Notes: generated by a model not told the origin, from the sequence alone. A DNA stretch of 64,000 nucleotides from Oscillospiraceae bacterium (GCA_021769865.1 JAETSB010000004.1:62001-126000); one strand, 5' to 3'; positions 1-8,583 are shown, numbered from the stretch's first letter. Made by a program: numbers and translations.

Positions 1-612
1 CTTGCCCGCCACGTGGATGGTGCCCTGGGGCGTGGCGTCGGCAATGACGTGGATGCCCAGGGAGTGGAGCAGCGTCCCCACCAGCGGGCGCATCCGCCCG
101 TTCTTAATGAGGTTGTCGAAGTTCTCCAGGGTGAAGCAGGTCCGCAGCGCCGCCTGGTACAGGCGCAGCTGGGCGCAGATGTCCTCGAAGTCCCCGCCCG
201 CCTCCAGCAGCGCCTTGGCCCGGCGGACAAGAAGGATCATGGCCCCCGCCGTGGCCTTGGAGTCGATGACGCAAATCTCCTTCTCCGGGTGCTCCTCCAG
301 CGCCATGTCCCGGCCCAGGACGGCGGCGTTGTAGGTCCCGGAGAGATTGGCGGAGATGGTGAAGCACACCACCCGGTCTCCCTCCTCAAAGGACTTCGCG
401 AAGGCGGCGGGGGAGGGGCAGGCGGTGGAGGCGGCGGTCTTCTCCTGGGCCATGGCCCCCAAGAGCTGGGGAACCTCCAAAGCGTCATTGTCGAGGAACT
501 CCCGCTCTCCCACCTGGAGCCGCAGGGGTACCGTTTCAAATAAGATGTCCCCGCCGTCAAATTCGCTCATTCGCAGGTCACAGCTGCTGTCGCTCACAAT
601 TTTACAAATCAT
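1..612 (-). CDS. DegV family fatty-acid-binding protein (partial, C-terminus off the left edge)
   Basis: Reading leftward from an ATG at 612 gives 204 codons without a stop up to base 1. The N-terminus starts MICKIVSDSSCDL, as DegV proteins do. It is followed by STACPSP (fatty-acid carboxylate-binding region), TISANLSGTYNAA, SKATAG and NLIKNGRM, all diagnostic of the family. DegV proteins (FakB-like) bind a fatty acid and present it to the FakA kinase; no fakA is visible here. About 70-80 residues of a typical 280-residue protein are missing beyond the edge. A weak GGGGTG ribosome site precedes the start, and a good promoter lies at 657-685 on the same strand. Confidence 0.88.
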   Translation of the reverse strand, partial: MICKIVSDSSCDLRMSEFDGGDILFETVPLRLQVGEREFLDNDALEVPQLLGAMAQEKTAASTACPSPAAFAKSFEEGDRVVCFTISANLSGTYNAAVLGRDMALEEHPEKEICVIDSKATAGAMILLVRRAKALLEAGGDFEDICAQLRLYQAALRTCFTLENFDNLIKNGRMRPLVGTLLHSLGIHVIADATPQGTIHVAGK

Positions 613-656
613 ACGTCACACCCCGCAATGTGGTTTTCAATATCACGTCTTCTGTT

Positions 657-685
657 ATCATACAGGATTCCCGCCGGGTTGTCAA
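657..685 (-). promoter_or_regulatory. promoter for the DegV gene
   Basis: On the minus strand, TTGACA (680-685), a 17-bp spacer, then TATGAT (657-662), 45 bp upstream of the DegV ATG. It fits the vegetative sigma factor consensus. Confidence 0.75.
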
Positions 686-779
686 CCGCAAAAGGAACAT
701 TCCCCCGGGAAATTTTGCCGAGGAGGGAATGGGAATTTTTTTGAGAAATCCACGGTTGACATAACGGCGTGGAAAACTC

Positions 780-788
780 TGTGGATAA
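780..788 (-). other. single DnaA-box-like sequence
   Basis: TGTGGATAA on the plus strand is the exact complement of TTATCCACA. It lies in the 450-bp gap between the DegV gene and the topoisomerase B-subunit gene. A near-match GTGGAAAAC sits just upstream. The rest of the gap (613-926) holds the DegV promoter and a perfect hairpin at about 803-822 (CCCCGGAAG/CTTCCGGGG) but no credible gene. One box does not make an origin. Confidence 0.3.
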
Positions 789-926
789 TGTGCAAAACTC
801 TCTCCCCGGAAGGGCTTCCGGGGGGTGACGGAGCCGTTATGAAAAAGTAACAAAAGTAACATTTTTCAGAAAAACGGCGGGCCGGGCCGGGAAAGGGCGG
901 GAAAAGGCCCCGTTGCCGGGAGGGGG

Positions 927-955
927 TTGAACCTGGGAAATTCTTGTGATATAAT
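927..955 (+). promoter_or_regulatory. promoter for the topoisomerase B-subunit gene
   Basis: TTGAAC (927-932), 17-bp spacer, then TATAAT (950-955) with an extended -10 TG at 947-948. The predicted start of transcription is about 100 bp upstream of the ATG at 1064. Confidence 0.75.
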
Positions 956-1063
956 CGAACCGTTTCAAAATCCTGGGCAAAACCGGGGCTTTTCCCCCTA
1001 TATGCTGTGCCAGGAGGCGAAAAAGAGACATTCCCGGCGGACGCCGCCGGTTTTGGAGGAACT

Positions 1064-3055
1064 ATGGCGAAGAAACAGGATTACGGCAACGAGAGCATTT
1101 CCGCCCTGAAGGGCGCGGACCGGGTGCGGAAGCGGCCCGGCGTCATTTTCGGCTCCGACGGCCTGGACGGCTGCGAGCACGCGGTGTTTGAAATCCTCTC
1201 CAACTCCATCGACGAGGCCCGGGAGGGCCACGGCAGGTCCATCACCGTCACCCGCTTTTTGGACCACAGCGTGGAGGTGGAGGACGCGGGCCGTGGCTGC
1301 CCGGTGGACTGGAACGAGAAGGAGCAGCGGTGGAACTGGGAGCTGGTGTTCTGCGAGCTGTACGCCGGCGGCAAATACGACAACGTGTCCGGGGACAACT
1401 ACGAGTTCTCCCTGGGGCTCAACGGCCTGGGCTCCTGCGCCACCCAGTACGCCTCCCGCTACATGGACGTCACCGTCTGGCGGGACGGCTTCGAGTACCG
1501 CCTCCGCTTCGAGCGGGGGGAGATCGTGGGGGAGCTCCAGAAGACGCCCCTGCCCAGGTCCCAGGCGAAAAAGACCGGCACCCGCACCCGGTGGCTTCCC
1601 GACCTGGACGTGTTCACCGACATCGCCATTCCGGCGGAGTACTTCTCCGGCGTGATGAAGCGCCAGGCGGTGGTGAACGCCGGGATCACCTTCCACTTCC
1701 GCAGCGAGACGGAGCCGGGACAGTTTGAGGAGACGGAGTTCGTCTATGAAAACGGCATCGCCGACTACGTCGCCGAGCTGGCGGGGGAGACCAGCCTGAC
1801 CTCCCCGGCCTTCTGGCAGGCGGAGAAGAGAGGCCGGGACCGGGAGGACAAGCCGGAGTACAAGGTGAAGCTGTCGGCGGCCTTCTGCTTCTCCAACCGG
1901 GTGAACGTGGTGGAGCACTACCACAACTCCAGCTGGCTGGAGCACGGCGGCAGCCCCGAGAAGGCCAGCCGGTCCGCCTTTGTCTCCGCCATCGACAAGT
2001 ATCTCCGGGAGCAGGGAAAGTATCAGAAGAACGAGAGCAAGGTCACCTGGGCGGACGTGGAGGACTGCCTGATTCTGGTCACCAGCAACTTCTCCACCCA
2101 GACCAGCTATGAGAACCAGACGAAAAAGGCCATTACCAACAAGTTTGTCCAGGAGGCCATGACGGAGTTCCTCCGGTCCAACCTGGAGATCTATTTTATC
2201 GAGAACCACTTCGACGCGGAGAAGATCGCGGAGCAGGTGCTGCTGAACAAGCGCAGCCGGGAGAAGGCGGAGGAGGCCCGGCTGAGCATCAAGAAGAAGC
2301 TCAGCGGAAGCGTGGACATCGCCAACCGGGTGCAGAAGTTCGTGGACTGCCGGACGAAGGACGTGGAGCGCCGGGAGATCTACATTGTGGAGGGCGACAG
2401 CGCCCTGGGCAGCGTGAAGCTGGCCCGGGACTCGGAGTATCAGGGCATCATGCCGATTCGAGGCAAGATTTTGAACTGCCTGAAGGCGGACTACGCCCGG
2501 ATTTTCAAGAGTGAAATTATTACGGACCTCATCAAGGTCCTGGGCTGCGGCGTGGAGGTGCAGAACAAGCACGTGAAGGACGTGTCGTCGTTTGACCTGG
2601 GGAACCTCCGCTGGAGCAAGGTGGTCATCTGCACCGACGGCGACGTGGACGGCTTTCAGATTCGGACCCTGGTGCTGACCATGCTGTACCGGCTGACCCC
2701 GACGCTGATCCGGGAGGGGTATGTGTATATCGCGGAGACGCCGCTCTTTGAGATCAACTGCGGGGAGAAGACCTGGTTTGCTTACTCCGACAAGGAAAAG
2801 AATGACATTGTGAAGGACCTGGAGGGGAAGAAGTACAAGATCGACCGCTCCAAGGGCCTGGGCGAGAATGACCCGGACATGATGTGGCTGACAACGATGA
2901 ATCCGGAGACCCGGCGGCTGATCCGGGTGATGCCGGAGGACGTGGAGCGGACGGCGGCGGTGTTTGACCTCCTGCTGGGGGACAACCTCCAGGGGCGGAA
3001 GGACCATATCGCGGAGAATGGGTATAAGTATCTGGAGATGGCGGACATCTCCTAG
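1064..3055 (+). CDS. parE: type II DNA topoisomerase subunit B (ParE/GyrB-like, divergent)
   Basis: 663 aa. The GHKL ATPase domain comes first, with NSIDE near residue 47, DAGRG near 74 (usual DNGRG) and a lid region YAGGKYDN...GLNGLGS. The transducer domain follows. The TOPRIM domain has EGDSALGS (usual EGDSAGGS) near residue 442 and TDGDVDG (usual TDADVDG) near 524. The acidic metal-binding residues are kept, so the enzyme should be active, but the altered motifs mark it as a divergent second topoisomerase rather than housekeeping GyrB. The ATG at 1064 has GGAGGA 4 bp upstream and fits the family N-terminus; an in-frame upstream start at 1007 is less likely. Its partner subunit lies at 3673, past two small genes. 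The symbol is by similarity. Confidence 0.85.
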   Translation: MAKKQDYGNESISALKGADRVRKRPGVIFGSDGLDGCEHAVFEILSNSIDEAREGHGRSITVTRFLDHSVEVEDAGRGCPVDWNEKEQRWNWELVFCELYAGGKYDNVSGDNYEFSLGLNGLGSCATQYASRYMDVTVWRDGFEYRLRFERGEIVGELQKTPLPRSQAKKTGTRTRWLPDLDVFTDIAIPAEYFSGVMKRQAVVNAGITFHFRSETEPGQFEETEFVYENGIADYVAELAGETSLTSPAFWQAEKRGRDREDKPEYKVKLSAAFCFSNRVNVVEHYHNSSWLEHGGSPEKASRSAFVSAIDKYLREQGKYQKNESKVTWADVEDCLILVTSNFSTQTSYENQTKKAITNKFVQEAMTEFLRSNLEIYFIENHFDAEKIAEQVLLNKRSREKAEEARLSIKKKLSGSVDIANRVQKFVDCRTKDVERREIYIVEGDSALGSVKLARDSEYQGIMPIRGKILNCLKADYARIFKSEIITDLIKVLGCGVEVQNKHVKDVSSFDLGNLRWSKVVICTDGDVDGFQIRTLVLTMLYRLTPTLIREGYVYIAETPLFEINCGEKTWFAYSDKEKNDIVKDLEGKKYKIDRSKGLGENDPDMMWLTTMNPETRRLIRVMPEDVERTAAVFDLLLGDNLQGRKDHIAENGYKYLEMADIS

Positions 3056-3057
3056 GA

Positions 3058-3137
3058 AACCGGGCTCTGCCCGGACCCGCCAGAGGGCGCTTGCCCTCTG
3101 GACTCCCGCCAGGGGAACCCAGGTTTCCCTGGACCCC
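3058..3137. repeat. array of three GC-rich hairpins after parE (repeat-like, possible terminator)
   Basis: Three consecutive stem-loops: GGGCTCTGCCC, then CCAGAGGGC...GCCCTCTGG, then CCAGGG...CCCTGG. This is the style of dispersed intergenic repeat found between genes in GC-rich gut Clostridia. There is no clean T-run, but it separates parE from the convergent small gene at 3140. Only this copy was recognised in the window. Confidence 0.45.
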
Positions 3138-3139
3138 TC

Positions 3140-3310
3140 TCATTTATTTTTGTGATAAATTCCTCGTTCCATGAAATCTTGATACAAAAGCCACCTCATA
3201 TAACCGGACCGGGTACGCAGGGTTTCATGTGCCAACCGGGTTAAATACTCATGGTCCTGCTCGGTCATGGTCACGCAAACGCGTTTGCTTTCATGTTTCC
3301 TTTCGGTCAT
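3140..3310 (-). CDS. small ribbon-helix-helix type DNA-binding protein
   Basis: 56 aa, starting MTERKHESKRVCVTMTEQ. A short beta-strand (KRVCVTMT) followed by two helices (EQDHEYLTRLAHETL and RSGYMRWLLYQDF) fits a MetJ/Arc-type ribbon-helix-helix fold. The ATG at 3310 has AGGGGAG 13 bp upstream; a GTG at 3322 would be too close to that site. It is divergent from the XRE gene at 3435, with a shared control region, and lies between the two topoisomerase subunits. Lower GC than its neighbours suggests acquisition. The target is unknown; antitoxin or plasmid-type regulator are both possible. Confidence 0.55.
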   Translation of the reverse strand: MTERKHESKRVCVTMTEQDHEYLTRLAHETLRTRSGYMRWLLYQDFMERGIYHKNK

Positions 3311-3351
3311 ATCGTTCAGCACACTCCCCTAAGGTAGAATAAGATGCTCTT

Positions 3352-3380
3352 AGTATATCTGAATTTTTTCAGGAAGTCAA
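3352..3380 (-). promoter_or_regulatory. promoter with an internal palindrome (RHH/XRE control region)
   Basis: On the minus strand, TTGACT (3375-3380), 17-bp spacer, TATACT (3352-3357). The spacer contains the palindrome CTGAATTTTTTCAG (3359-3372), a natural operator for one of the flanking regulators. A plus-strand -10 TATGAT at 3408-3413 probably serves the XRE gene. Confidence 0.6.
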
Positions 3381-3434
3381 TACCTGAATGCTTTCATATT
3401 TCTTTGTTATGATATCCACCAGGAAGGGACCATT

Positions 3435-3656
3435 ATGGAACATACAGAAAGAATCCTGAACATCCTGAAAGAGCGGAACATTGTTCCAAATCATGTAGCA
3501 ACTGCCATCGGAATTTCGGACAGCCTGTTCAGCAAATGGCGGGTAAAGCCCTCATCAAAAGTATCCTCCGAAATTCTTGTCGCAATCGCCGATTATCTGG
3601 ACTGCTCGGTCGATTACCTTCTTGGCCGGACCGATAATCCCGAAATGAATAAATAG
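3435..3656 (+). CDS. XRE-family helix-turn-helix regulator
   Basis: 73 aa. A complete Cro/C1-type HTH spans about residues 8-66 (ILKERNIVPNHVATAIGISDSLFSKWR), ending in the usual DYLLGRTDNP motif. AGGAAGGGA precedes the ATG. It is divergent from the small RHH gene at 3140-3310 and stops 16 bp before the ParC-like gene, so it may be co-transcribed with it. Regulator of its own divergent promoter region is the most likely role. Confidence 0.8.
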   Translation: MEHTERILNILKERNIVPNHVATAIGISDSLFSKWRVKPSSKVSSEILVAIADYLDCSVDYLLGRTDNPEMNK

Positions 3657-3672
3657 TTGAAGGGGCAGAATC

Positions 3673-5931
3673 ATGCCAAAGAAGAAAACACCCGACGCCG
3701 GCAAGCCCAAGACCGGCAACCCAAATGTTCTCGGCCTCCACGCCGCGGTGGTGGAACAGCCCATCACCGATACCCTGGAGACCAACTACATGCCCTATGC
3801 CATGAGCGTCATCGTCTCCCGGGCCATCCCGGAGATCGACGGCTTCAAGCCCTCCCATCGCAAGCTCCTCTACACCATGTACAAGATGGGCCTCCTGACG
3901 GGGGCCCGCACGAAATCCGCCAACATCGTGGGCCAGACCATGCGCCTGAACCCCCACGGCGACGCGGCCATTTACGACACCATGGTCCGCCTCTCCCGGG
4001 GCTACGGGGCGTTGCTGACCCCCTTCGTGGACTCCAAGGGCAACTTCGGCAAGCACTACTCCCGGGACATGTCCTGCGCCGCTCCCCGGTACACCGAGGC
4101 CAAGCTGACCCCTATCTGTCAGGAACTCTTCCGGGACATCGACAGCGACACGGTGGACTTTGTCGACAACTACGACAACACCATGAAGGAGCCCGCCCTC
4201 CTGCCCACCACCTTCCCCAACATCCTGGTCTCCGCCAACATGGGCATCGCCGTGGGCATGGCCTCCCAGTTCTGCGGCTTCAACCTGAAAGAGGTCTGCG
4301 ACACCACGGCGGCCTATTTGAAGAATCCCAACTGTGACCTGCTGGAGACCCTGCTGGCCCCGGACTTTCCCACCGGCGGGGAGCTGATCTGCGACCGGGA
4401 CGCCCTGCGGGATATCTATGAGACCGGCCGGGGCGGCGTAAAGGTCCGGGCGAAATGGCGCTATGTGAAAGAGGAAAACCTCATCGAGATCACGGAGATT
4501 CCCTACTCCACCTCCACCGAGGCCATCCTGGACAAGGTGGCGGAGCTCATCAAGGCGGGCAAGGCCAAGGAGATCGCCGACATGCGGGACGAGACGGACC
4601 TCTCGGGCCTCAAGCTCACCATCGACCTCAAGCGGGGAGCGGACCCGGAGAAGCTCATGGCCCGCCTCTTCAAGCAGACGCCCCTGGAGGACGCGTTTTC
4701 CTGCAACTTCAACGTCCTCATCGGCGGGCAGCCGCGGGTGCTGGGGGTCCGGCAGATTCTGGAGGAGTGGACCGCCTGGCGGACGGAGTCCGTCCGGCGG
4801 CGGGTGTACTTCGTCCTGGGAAAGCGGAAGGAAAAGCTCCACCTGCTCAAGGGCTTGAAGCGCATCCTGCTGGACATCGATAAGGCCATCAAGATCATCC
4901 GGGAGACGGAGGAGGAGTCCGAGGTCATCCCCAATTTGATGATCGGCTTCGGCATCGACCAGATCCAGGCGGAGTACGTGGCGGAGATCAAACTCCGCAA
5001 CATCAATAAAGAGTATATCCTGAAACGGGTCAAGGAGACGGAAGCCCTCCAGGACGAGATCGACGACCTGGAGGACATCCTCCAGGACCCCCGCCGGGTG
5101 AAGAAGATCATTCTGGAGGAGCTGAAGGAGGCGGCAAAAAAGTACGGCGAGTCCCGCCGGACCGCCATCATCTACGCCCACGAGCTCCCGGACCCGGAGG
5201 AGGACGAGGGCCCGGAGGAGTATCCGGTCCATGTGTTCCTCTCCAAGGAGGGGTACTTCAAAAAGATCACCCCCCAGAGCCTCCGCATGAGCGGGGCCCA
5301 GAAGTACAAGGAGGGGGACGGCCTCCGGCAGACCTTCGAGACCACCAGCCGCGCGGAGGTCATGTTCTTTACGGACCAGTGCCAGGTCTACAAGACCCGC
5401 CTCAGCGAGTTTGACGACTCCAAGGCCAGCGTCCTGGGGGACTACCTCCCGGCGAAGCTGGGGATGGACCCGGGGGAGAGCGTGATCTTCATGGTCCTCC
5501 CCGGGGACTACTCCGGCGGACTGCTGTTCTTCTTTGAGAACGGCAAGGCGGCCCGGGTGGAGATCAAGGCGTATCAGACCTCCTCCAACCGGCGGAAGCT
5601 CACCGGGGCCTACTCGGACAAGTCGCCTCTCAAGGCCATCCTCCGGGTGGACGCGGAGACGGAGCTGGCGGTCTACTCCACGGAGCCCCGGTGCCTGATC
5701 TTCCACACGGCTTTGCTTGCCCCCAAGACCACCCGCTCCACCCAGGGCGTGGCGGTGATGACCCTGAAGCCCAAGTATCAATTGGAATCCGTCCGTCCCC
5801 TGGCGGAAACGGCCATTGCGAACCGGAGCCGCTACCGGGTCCGGGCGGTCCCCGCCGCCGGCGCGTTGCTGCGGCAGGAGGACACGGGAGAGGTCCAGCT
5901 GGGCCTGCTGGACGAGGAACCGAAAACCTGA
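3673..5931 (+). CDS. parC: type II DNA topoisomerase subunit A (ParC/GyrA-like)
   Basis: 752 aa. The winged-helix/tower breakage-reunion domain occupies about residues 30-480, with catalytic Tyr140 in APRYTEAK. The C-terminal part is a short beta-pinwheel region with no recognisable GyrA-box (QRRGGKG), arguing for decatenase/relaxase (Topo IV-like) activity rather than negative supercoiling. The quinolone-determining loop reads GDAAIYD: the residue aligning with E. coli GyrA Ser83 is Ala98, while the Asp87 equivalent (Asp102) is kept. It pairs with the B subunit at 1064. An AAGGGG site precedes the ATG. yitT, a LUD gene and a lipoprotein gene follow with gaps of 16-33 bp. Confidence 0.86.
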   Translation: MPKKKTPDAGKPKTGNPNVLGLHAAVVEQPITDTLETNYMPYAMSVIVSRAIPEIDGFKPSHRKLLYTMYKMGLLTGARTKSANIVGQTMRLNPHGDAAIYDTMVRLSRGYGALLTPFVDSKGNFGKHYSRDMSCAAPRYTEAKLTPICQELFRDIDSDTVDFVDNYDNTMKEPALLPTTFPNILVSANMGIAVGMASQFCGFNLKEVCDTTAAYLKNPNCDLLETLLAPDFPTGGELICDRDALRDIYETGRGGVKVRAKWRYVKEENLIEITEIPYSTSTEAILDKVAELIKAGKAKEIADMRDETDLSGLKLTIDLKRGADPEKLMARLFKQTPLEDAFSCNFNVLIGGQPRVLGVRQILEEWTAWRTESVRRRVYFVLGKRKEKLHLLKGLKRILLDIDKAIKIIRETEEESEVIPNLMIGFGIDQIQAEYVAEIKLRNINKEYILKRVKETEALQDEIDDLEDILQDPRRVKKIILEELKEAAKKYGESRRTAIIYAHELPDPEEDEGPEEYPVHVFLSKEGYFKKITPQSLRMSGAQKYKEGDGLRQTFETTSRAEVMFFTDQCQVYKTRLSEFDDSKASVLGDYLPAKLGMDPGESVIFMVLPGDYSGGLLFFFENGKAARVEIKAYQTSSNRRKLTGAYSDKSPLKAILRVDAETELAVYSTEPRCLIFHTALLAPKTTRSTQGVAVMTLKPKYQLESVRPLAETAIANRSRYRVRAVPAAGALLRQEDTGEVQLGLLDEEPKT

Positions 5932-5952
5932 CGAAACGACAAGGAGGCGGCA

Positions 5953-6810
5953 GTGAAACAGTATTTGAAAACCTATGCCATCATCACCCTGGGATCGGTG
6001 ATCTACGCCCTGTCCTTCGACTGGTTCGTGGCGCCCAATCACTTTGCTATGGGCGGCGTCACCGGCCTGGCCCAGATTCTGCACTACCTGTTTCCCGCCC
6101 TCACCGTGGGCGTAGCCTCGGCGCTGATGAACGTGCCGCTGTTCCTCATCGGCTGGAAAAAAATCGGAGGCCATCTGCTGGTCAGCAGCCTGTACGCCAT
6201 GGTGGTGAGCAATGCCGCCATTGACGGGCTGAACCTCCTCTTTGACTTCCAGCCCATGGACCCCATCCTGGCGGCCATCTTCGGCGGCGGGGTCATGGGC
6301 GTGGGCCTGGGGCTGGTGTTCGCCCAGGGGGCCACCACCGGCGGGACCGACATCATCGCCAAGCTCTTGAAGCTGAAATGGCCCTGGCTGCCCATCGGGA
6401 AGCTGGTGGCGATCCCGGATACCGCCGTCATGCTGCTGGTGGCCCTGACCTTCGGGCAGCTCAGCGCCATGCTGTACGGCTTCATCAAGCTCTACGCCTG
6501 CTCCAAAGCCATGGACGCGGTGCTGTACGGGACGGTGGACTCCCGGGTGGCCTACATCATCTCCGAACGGTGGCGGGAGCTCTCCGACACGCTGCTCCGG
6601 GACCAGCGCCGAGGGGTGACGCTCCTCCAGGCCCAGGGGGCCTATACGGGGGCGGAGAAGCAGGTGCTGATGATCGCCTTCAAGCAAAAGGAGATCGTGG
6701 ACTTAAAGCGCCGGGTCTACGAGCTGGACCCGGAGGTGTTCCTGATCGTCTGCGACGCCAGGGACGTGCTGGGGAATGGATTTTCCGCCTACCGGCGGGA
6801 AGAGATATAA
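5953..6810 (+). CDS. YitT family membrane protein
   Basis: 285 aa, GTG start with AAGGAGG 5 bp upstream. About five to six hydrophobic segments in residues 1-190 contain the family hallmark GLVFAQGATTGGTDIIAK. A cytoplasmic C-terminal DUF2179 domain (residues about 205-280, RRGVTLLQAQGAYTG...LIVCDARDVLGNGF) completes the YitT architecture. The transport substrate is not established for the family. It starts 21 bp after parC, so probably shares its transcript. Confidence 0.88.
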   Translation: MKQYLKTYAIITLGSVIYALSFDWFVAPNHFAMGGVTGLAQILHYLFPALTVGVASALMNVPLFLIGWKKIGGHLLVSSLYAMVVSNAAIDGLNLLFDFQPMDPILAAIFGGGVMGVGLGLVFAQGATTGGTDIIAKLLKLKWPWLPIGKLVAIPDTAVMLLVALTFGQLSAMLYGFIKLYACSKAMDAVLYGTVDSRVAYIISERWRELSDTLLRDQRRGVTLLQAQGAYTGAEKQVLMIAFKQKEIVDLKRRVYELDPEVFLIVCDARDVLGNGFSAYRREEI

Positions 6811-6826
6811 AACAGGGGAGGATACC

Positions 6827-7426
6827 ATGATGAAGTTCGACACCGTAAAGAAAAATCTGGAGGCCCGGGGCTACGCCGTCCGGGTGTTCTCCACCGGGAA
6901 AGAGGCGGCGGACTACCTGGACGCCAACCTGGACGGGAAGTCCGTGGGCTTCGGCGGGTCCGTCACGCTGGATGCCCTGGGGCTCTATGAGCGGCTGGGA
7001 ACCCACAACAAGGTTATGTGGCATTGGAAGTGGGAGGACAAGAACGCCGCCCGGCGGGAGGCGACGACCGCGGACGTGTATCTCACCTCCGTCAACGGCC
7101 TGGCGGAGACGGGGGAGCTGGTAAACATCGACGGCGCGGGAAACCGGGTGGCCGCCACACTGTTCGGCCATGAGAAGGTGTATTTCGTCATCGGCCGGAA
7201 CAAGCTGGCCCCTACTTACGACGAGGCGGTCTGGCGGGCCCGGAATATCGCATCTCCCCAAAACGCCCGGCGGCTGGGGAAGAAGACCCCCTGCGCCGTC
7301 AAGGGCGACCGCTGCTACGACTGCAAGAGTCCCGAGCGCATCTGCCGGGGGCTGGTAACCCTCTGGGGCCCCATGATGGGTATGGAGGCCGAGGTCCTGC
7401 TGATCGACGAGGATCTGGGAATGTAA
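6827..7426 (+). CDS. LUD-domain protein (LutC/YkgG-like)
   Basis: 199 aa from the first of two adjacent ATGs (6827, 6830), with GGGGAGGA just upstream. The LUD fold is indicated by VGFGGSVTLDALGLYE near the start, the central YLTSVNGLAETGELVNIDG and the late VYFVIGRNKLAPTYDEAVWRARN. Family members act with LutA/LutB in lactate oxidation, but no lutAB lies here, so this stand-alone copy has unclear chemistry. A Cys-rich stretch CYDCKSPERIC near the C-terminus resembles a metal-binding knuckle. Likely in an operon with yitT. Confidence 0.8.
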   Translation: MMKFDTVKKNLEARGYAVRVFSTGKEAADYLDANLDGKSVGFGGSVTLDALGLYERLGTHNKVMWHWKWEDKNAARREATTADVYLTSVNGLAETGELVNIDGAGNRVAATLFGHEKVYFVIGRNKLAPTYDEAVWRARNIASPQNARRLGKKTPCAVKGDRCYDCKSPERICRGLVTLWGPMMGMEAEVLLIDEDLGM

Positions 7427-7459
7427 GCCTGGTATTTATTGAGAGAGGGGGTCCGCTCC

Positions 7460-8338
7460 ATGGGCTGGAAGATATTCGCCGTATTGCTGGCGCTCTGTCT
7501 TTTGACGGGCTGCTCGGCCCTGCTGGAGCGGACCTACGCCACCGCCGAGCCCCACAGCAGCAAGTTCTGGGAGAGCGAGGCCGCCGGCACCCTCCGGGCG
7601 GAGAATCACCAGGATGTGGTGAATGACCTGTTGCTACTGGTGGGCCAGCACCGGGAGACGGCGACGCTGCGGCTGTATGACTTCAAGAGCGACCTGGCCG
7701 TGGCGGACACCCTGGAGAAGGCGGCGGCGGAGGTCCAGCAGGAGACCCCCATGGGGGCCTACGCCGTGGAGTTCATTACCACCTCCAGCCACGCCCAGCG
7801 GGGCTATTACGAGGTGGCGGTCCGCATCGGCTACCGCCGGACCCTGGAGCAGCTCCAGGCGGTGGTGAACGCCACCAGCCCGGAGGCGCTGTACAGCCTC
7901 CTGGCGGCGGCCCTGGACGAGGGGAAAACGGAGCTGGCGGTCCGCATGGGCTATTGGGGGGAGAACGGCCAGACCCGGGTGGAAGAGGCCATGGCGCAGC
8001 TTCGGGAGGAGCGGGAGCTGACGGAGAGCATCCCTTGGGTGGTGAACTATTACCCGGCGGCGGAAAATCCCGGCCTGGTGGAGTTCCTTCTGGACCCGCC
8101 GGAGCCCGAGGAGGGCTGGCCGCCCCCGGAGGGTGAAGAGGACGAGACGCCTCCCGGCGAGGAGGGGGAAGAGCCCCCGGAAAAAGCCCCCGAAGAGGGC
8201 GGGGCCTTGGAGCCCGGCGGGGAGGCCAAAGAGCCGCCGCCGGAGGACGGCGGCGGCTCGGAGAACGGCGAGGAGCCCCAGGAGGGGGAAGGCCCCGCCG
8301 CCCCGGCGGAGCCTGAAGAGAGCGGAGGAGCGGCTTAG
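7460..8338 (+). CDS. lipoprotein with an acidic Pro/Glu/Gly-rich tail
   Basis: 292 aa. The signal peptide ends in lipobox LLTGC with Cys18, so it should be lipidated and anchored outside the membrane. Residues about 20-210 are a globular region without a recognised family. Residues about 215-292 are a low-complexity run of Glu, Pro and Gly that may span the cell wall. The ATG at 7460 has GAGAGAGGGGG 9 bp upstream; an earlier in-frame start (7439) would spoil the signal peptide. Last gene of the parC-yitT-LUD run. Function unknown. Confidence 0.75.
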   Translation: MGWKIFAVLLALCLLTGCSALLERTYATAEPHSSKFWESEAAGTLRAENHQDVVNDLLLLVGQHRETATLRLYDFKSDLAVADTLEKAAAEVQQETPMGAYAVEFITTSSHAQRGYYEVAVRIGYRRTLEQLQAVVNATSPEALYSLLAAALDEGKTELAVRMGYWGENGQTRVEEAMAQLREERELTESIPWVVNYYPAAENPGLVEFLLDPPEPEEGWPPPEGEEDETPPGEEGEEPPEKAPEEGGALEPGGEAKEPPPEDGGGSENGEEPQEGEGPAAPAEPEESGGAA

Positions 8339-8361
8339 AGGAAATTTTTTCAGCCGGGGAC

Positions 8362-8390
8362 TTGACAAGGAGAGAAAGCTCTGCTAAAAT
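8362..8390 (+). promoter_or_regulatory. promoter of tRNA-Gly
   Basis: TTGACA (8362-8367), 17-bp spacer, TAAAAT (8385-8390) with TG at 8382-8383. The tRNA starts about 64 bp downstream of the predicted start. Confidence 0.75.
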
Positions 8391-8460
8391 ACTCCTTGTT
8401 CTCGCGGGCACTGCGCAGCCGTTGGCGGCTTTGCCGCTTACGGATGCGGCGTACCCCTAT

Positions 8461-8536
8461 GCGGGCATAGCTCATCTGGTAGAGCGCCACCTTGCCAAGG
8501 TGGAGGTAGCGAGTTCGAGCCTCGTTGCCCGCTCCA
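8461..8536 (+). tRNA. tRNA-Gly (anticodon GCC)
   Basis: A 76-nt cloverleaf: acceptor GCGGGCA pairs with TGCCCGC, the D-arm is AGCTCATCTGGTAGAGC, the anticodon stem CCACC/GGTGG encloses TTGCCAA, and the T-loop is GTTCGAGCC. The 3-prime CCA is encoded. Confidence 0.96.
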
Positions 8537-8542
8537 GCTCGG

Positions 8543-8583
8543 AAAAAGCCCTAAGGCGATGAAAAAAGCCTTAGGGCTTTTTT
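8543..8583 (+). terminator. terminator after tRNA-Gly
   Basis: Stem AAAAAGCCCTAAGGC / GCCTTAGGGCTTTTTT with a short A-rich loop and T-run. Confidence 0.85.

Noticed and set aside
756-789. TTGACA...GATAAT as a promoter at 756-789
   Set aside because: The spacer is 22 bp, too long; the promoter at 927-955 explains the downstream gene better.
756-790. Possible replication origin (DnaA box and GTGGAAAAC-type sequence)
   Set aside because: One exact box only, no dnaA/dnaN/recF neighbours and no AT-rich unwinding stretch.
1064-5931. Calling the 1064/3673 pair canonical gyrB/gyrA
   Set aside because: TOPRIM motifs are altered, no GyrA-box is seen in the A subunit, and gyrBA normally sits near dnaA/recF in this group.
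3529-6687. 1052-codon open frame on the minus strand across parC and yitT
   Set aside because: It mirrors high-GC genes with clear conserved motifs on the plus strand and has low-complexity His/Gly/Leu composition.
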